A stretch of DNA of 6,161 nt from positions 1-6,161 of the forward strand of contig CAMHNT010000132.1 in NCBI GenBank assembly GCA_946186535.1. Direction: 5' to 3'. Origin of the DNA: an uncultured Clostridia bacterium. GTDB lineage: Bacteria; Bacillota; Clostridia; Oscillospirales; Acutalibacteraceae. Below the pieces are notes generated by a model. It saw nothing but the letters and a program-made list of their open reading frames with translations. It ran no database searches and was not told the DNA's origin. Within the stretch, counting starts at the first letter, position 1; every line of letters starts with the position of its first letter. Positions 4,830 to 6,161 of this stretch are shown piece after piece. Made by a program: the position numbers and the translations under genes.

Positions 4830-6110
4830 ATGGCTGAAGTAAAAGCGTTCAGGGGACTGAGATTCGATACCCAAAAATCAGGTGATATTTCCGAAGTCGT
4901 CTGCCCGCCTTATGACATCATAAGCGAGGAACAGAGGCTTGAATATATAAAGGAAAACGAATTCAATATTATTCGTCTTGAGCTTCCGAAGGGTGACGAC
5001 CCTTACGGCAGTGCAGGAAGAATTTTTGATGAATGGCTTGAAAAAGGAATTCTCAAAGAAGAGGACAGGGAAGCGGTATATATTTATGAAGAGGAATTTA
5101 CCGCTTACGAAAAGAAATACAAGGTAAAAGGCTGTATTGTGAGGGTAAAAATAGAGGAGTTCGAAAAGGGAATAATCCTTCCTCACGAGTTCACTCTTTC
5201 AAAGGCGAAGGAGGACAGACTGAATCTGATGAAAGCAACCTTCTGCAATTTCAGCCAGATCTACGCTCTTTATTCCGACGAGGAAGGAAAAACGATTTCA
5301 AAACTCGACAGGCTGTCCGAGCGTACTCCCGACATTGAATTCTCCGATGGTGAGGGAGTCGTTCACAGAATGTGGATTGTGACCGACGAAGAGGAGATAA
5401 AATCCATCTGCGGCGATTTCGAAGAGAGAAAGCTTTTTATCGCCGACGGCCACCACAGATACGAAACCGCTCTGAACTATCGTAACTACTGCCGTGAAAA
5501 CGGACTGAGCAAAGAGGGCGACGGTGTCGACTATCAGATGATGATGCTCGTCAACATGGAGCACCCCGGACTCGTCGTTTTTCCAACCCACAGAATCGTT
5601 CACGATCTTCCGGACTTCGACGGCGAAAAAGTGATTGACGCATGCATGGAATATTTCGATATTACGGAATATGAAAGCGTAGGCAACATGGAGAGCGTAC
5701 TCAGAACTCATTACAATAATAATGAAAAGGCGTTCGGAATGTACTGCGGCGGAGGAAAGTGGACGCTGCTTGTCCTCAGATCGCCCGATACGATGGCTCG
5801 GCTGCTTCCGGGGCTGAGCAAGGCTTCACAGGGGCTTGACGTTACGGTTCTTCACACTCTGATTCTCGAGAAGCTCATGGGAATAGACGCGGAAAATATG
5901 GCGAATCAGATCAATCTCTCATATGTCAAGCAGTTTGACGATGCAGTGAGAGCAGTGGACGAAGGAAACGCAAACTGTGCGTTCATACTGAATCCCACGA
6001 AAATCAGCGAGATATGCGACGTTTCTTCCGCAGGCGAGAAGATGCCTCAGAAATCAACATATTTTTATCCGAAGCTTATTACGGGACTGGTAATCAACAG
6101 ACTGGATTAA
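4830..6110 (+). CDS. DUF1015-family (COG4198-like) protein of uncertain function
   Basis: Cytoplasmic protein of 426 residues, about the usual length for the family. The hallmark motifs are all present and in order: CPPYDIIS (25-32), LPHE followed by KEDR (117-130), FIADGHHRYETAL (203-215), PTHRIV (252-257) and the C-terminal block MPQKSTYFYPKLITGLV (405-421). Its biochemical role is not established to my knowledge. From memory, relatives in Clostridia and Thermotogae often lie beside serA/serC serine-biosynthesis genes, but no such gene is visible here. The DGHHR motif resembles that of ParB/sulfiredoxin-fold free serine kinases (SerK, SbnI), so a phosphotransfer role in serine metabolism is possible but is inference only. 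The gene has its own promoter and a structured leader, separated by a terminator from the genes upstream. No terminator is visible before the window ends. Confidence 0.92.
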   Translation: MAEVKAFRGLRFDTQKSGDISEVVCPPYDIISEEQRLEYIKENEFNIIRLELPKGDDPYGSAGRIFDEWLEKGILKEEDREAVYIYEEEFTAYEKKYKVKGCIVRVKIEEFEKGIILPHEFTLSKAKEDRLNLMKATFCNFSQIYALYSDEEGKTISKLDRLSERTPDIEFSDGEGVVHRMWIVTDEEEIKSICGDFEERKLFIADGHHRYETALNYRNYCRENGLSKEGDGVDYQMMMLVNMEHPGLVVFPTHRIVHDLPDFDGEKVIDACMEYFDITEYESVGNMESVLRTHYNNNEKAFGMYCGGGKWTLLVLRSPDTMARLLPGLSKASQGLDVTVLHTLILEKLMGIDAENMANQINLSYVKQFDDAVRAVDEGNANCAFILNPTKISEICDVSSAGEKMPQKSTYFYPKLITGLVINRLD

Positions 6111-6161
6111 GGCAACACCGCACAAAGACCGCCTGACGGCACCCCAAGGGCATTTGCAGCA
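6111..6161. other. GC-rich flank, possibly the edge of a dispersed repeat
   Basis: The 51 bases after the DUF1015 stop codon contain about 63% G+C by count, much higher than the other intergenic DNA here. They begin directly after TAA with GGCAACACCGCACAAAGACC and contain short self-complementary bits (GCC-TGAC-GGC). There is no T-run, so they do not form an obvious terminator within the window. They could be the terminus of an insertion sequence or repeat element, or the start of something cut by the window edge. The identity is not established. Confidence 0.3.

Overview
The window looks like chromosomal DNA of a low-to-moderate GC Gram-positive anaerobe of the class Clostridia, perhaps a Ruminococcus-like member of the Oscillospiraceae. 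This is inferred from three things: leucine-rich-repeat (LRR) lipoproteins, a cohesin-like domain, and a DUF1015-family protein. No rRNA or other marker fixes the taxon. All genes are on the + strand. I see no tRNA, rRNA, CRISPR array or complete mobile element.

Layout. (1) Positions 1-57 hold the end of a reading frame that resembles the first half of a cyclic-nucleotide-binding domain and then stops abruptly, so it is probably a gene remnant or a truncated gene. (2) A sigma-A-type promoter (74-102) precedes two tandem paralogous LRR lipoproteins (160-1305 and 1331-2656). Each has a lipobox, a low-complexity linker, LRRs in strict 22-residue register (9 and 11 repeats) and a long acidic, tyrosine-rich C-terminal tail. 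(3) A strong intrinsic terminator (2670-2704) closes the LRR pair and lies directly against the ribosome binding site of the next gene. (4) A second pair follows. The first member is an S66-family (LD-carboxypeptidase/MccF-like) protein (2717-3577) whose nucleophilic serine is replaced by alanine. Three bases later comes a TTG-initiated, membrane-anchored protein with a cohesin-like extracellular domain (3581-4468). A second terminator (4490-4532) follows. (5) After an AT-rich spacer, a near-consensus promoter (4675-4703) and a leader with a long A/T-rich stem-loop (4734-4789), a DUF1015-family gene (4830-6110) stands alone. (6) The last 51 bases are abruptly GC-rich and may be the edge of a dispersed repeat.

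How it may fit together. Both LRR proteins and the cohesin-like protein are predicted to act outside the membrane. The S66-like protein has no export signal and is predicted to be cytoplasmic. The first four genes could form one transcription unit with a terminator between its two halves, so the downstream pair would be made at a lower or regulated level. The DUF1015 gene is a separate unit, probably metabolic. The observations most worth a second look are the S66-like protein lacking its nucleophile next to a cohesin-like membrane protein, the terminator placed against the next ribosome binding site, the broken cyclic-nucleotide-binding domain, and the leader hairpin before the DUF1015 gene.
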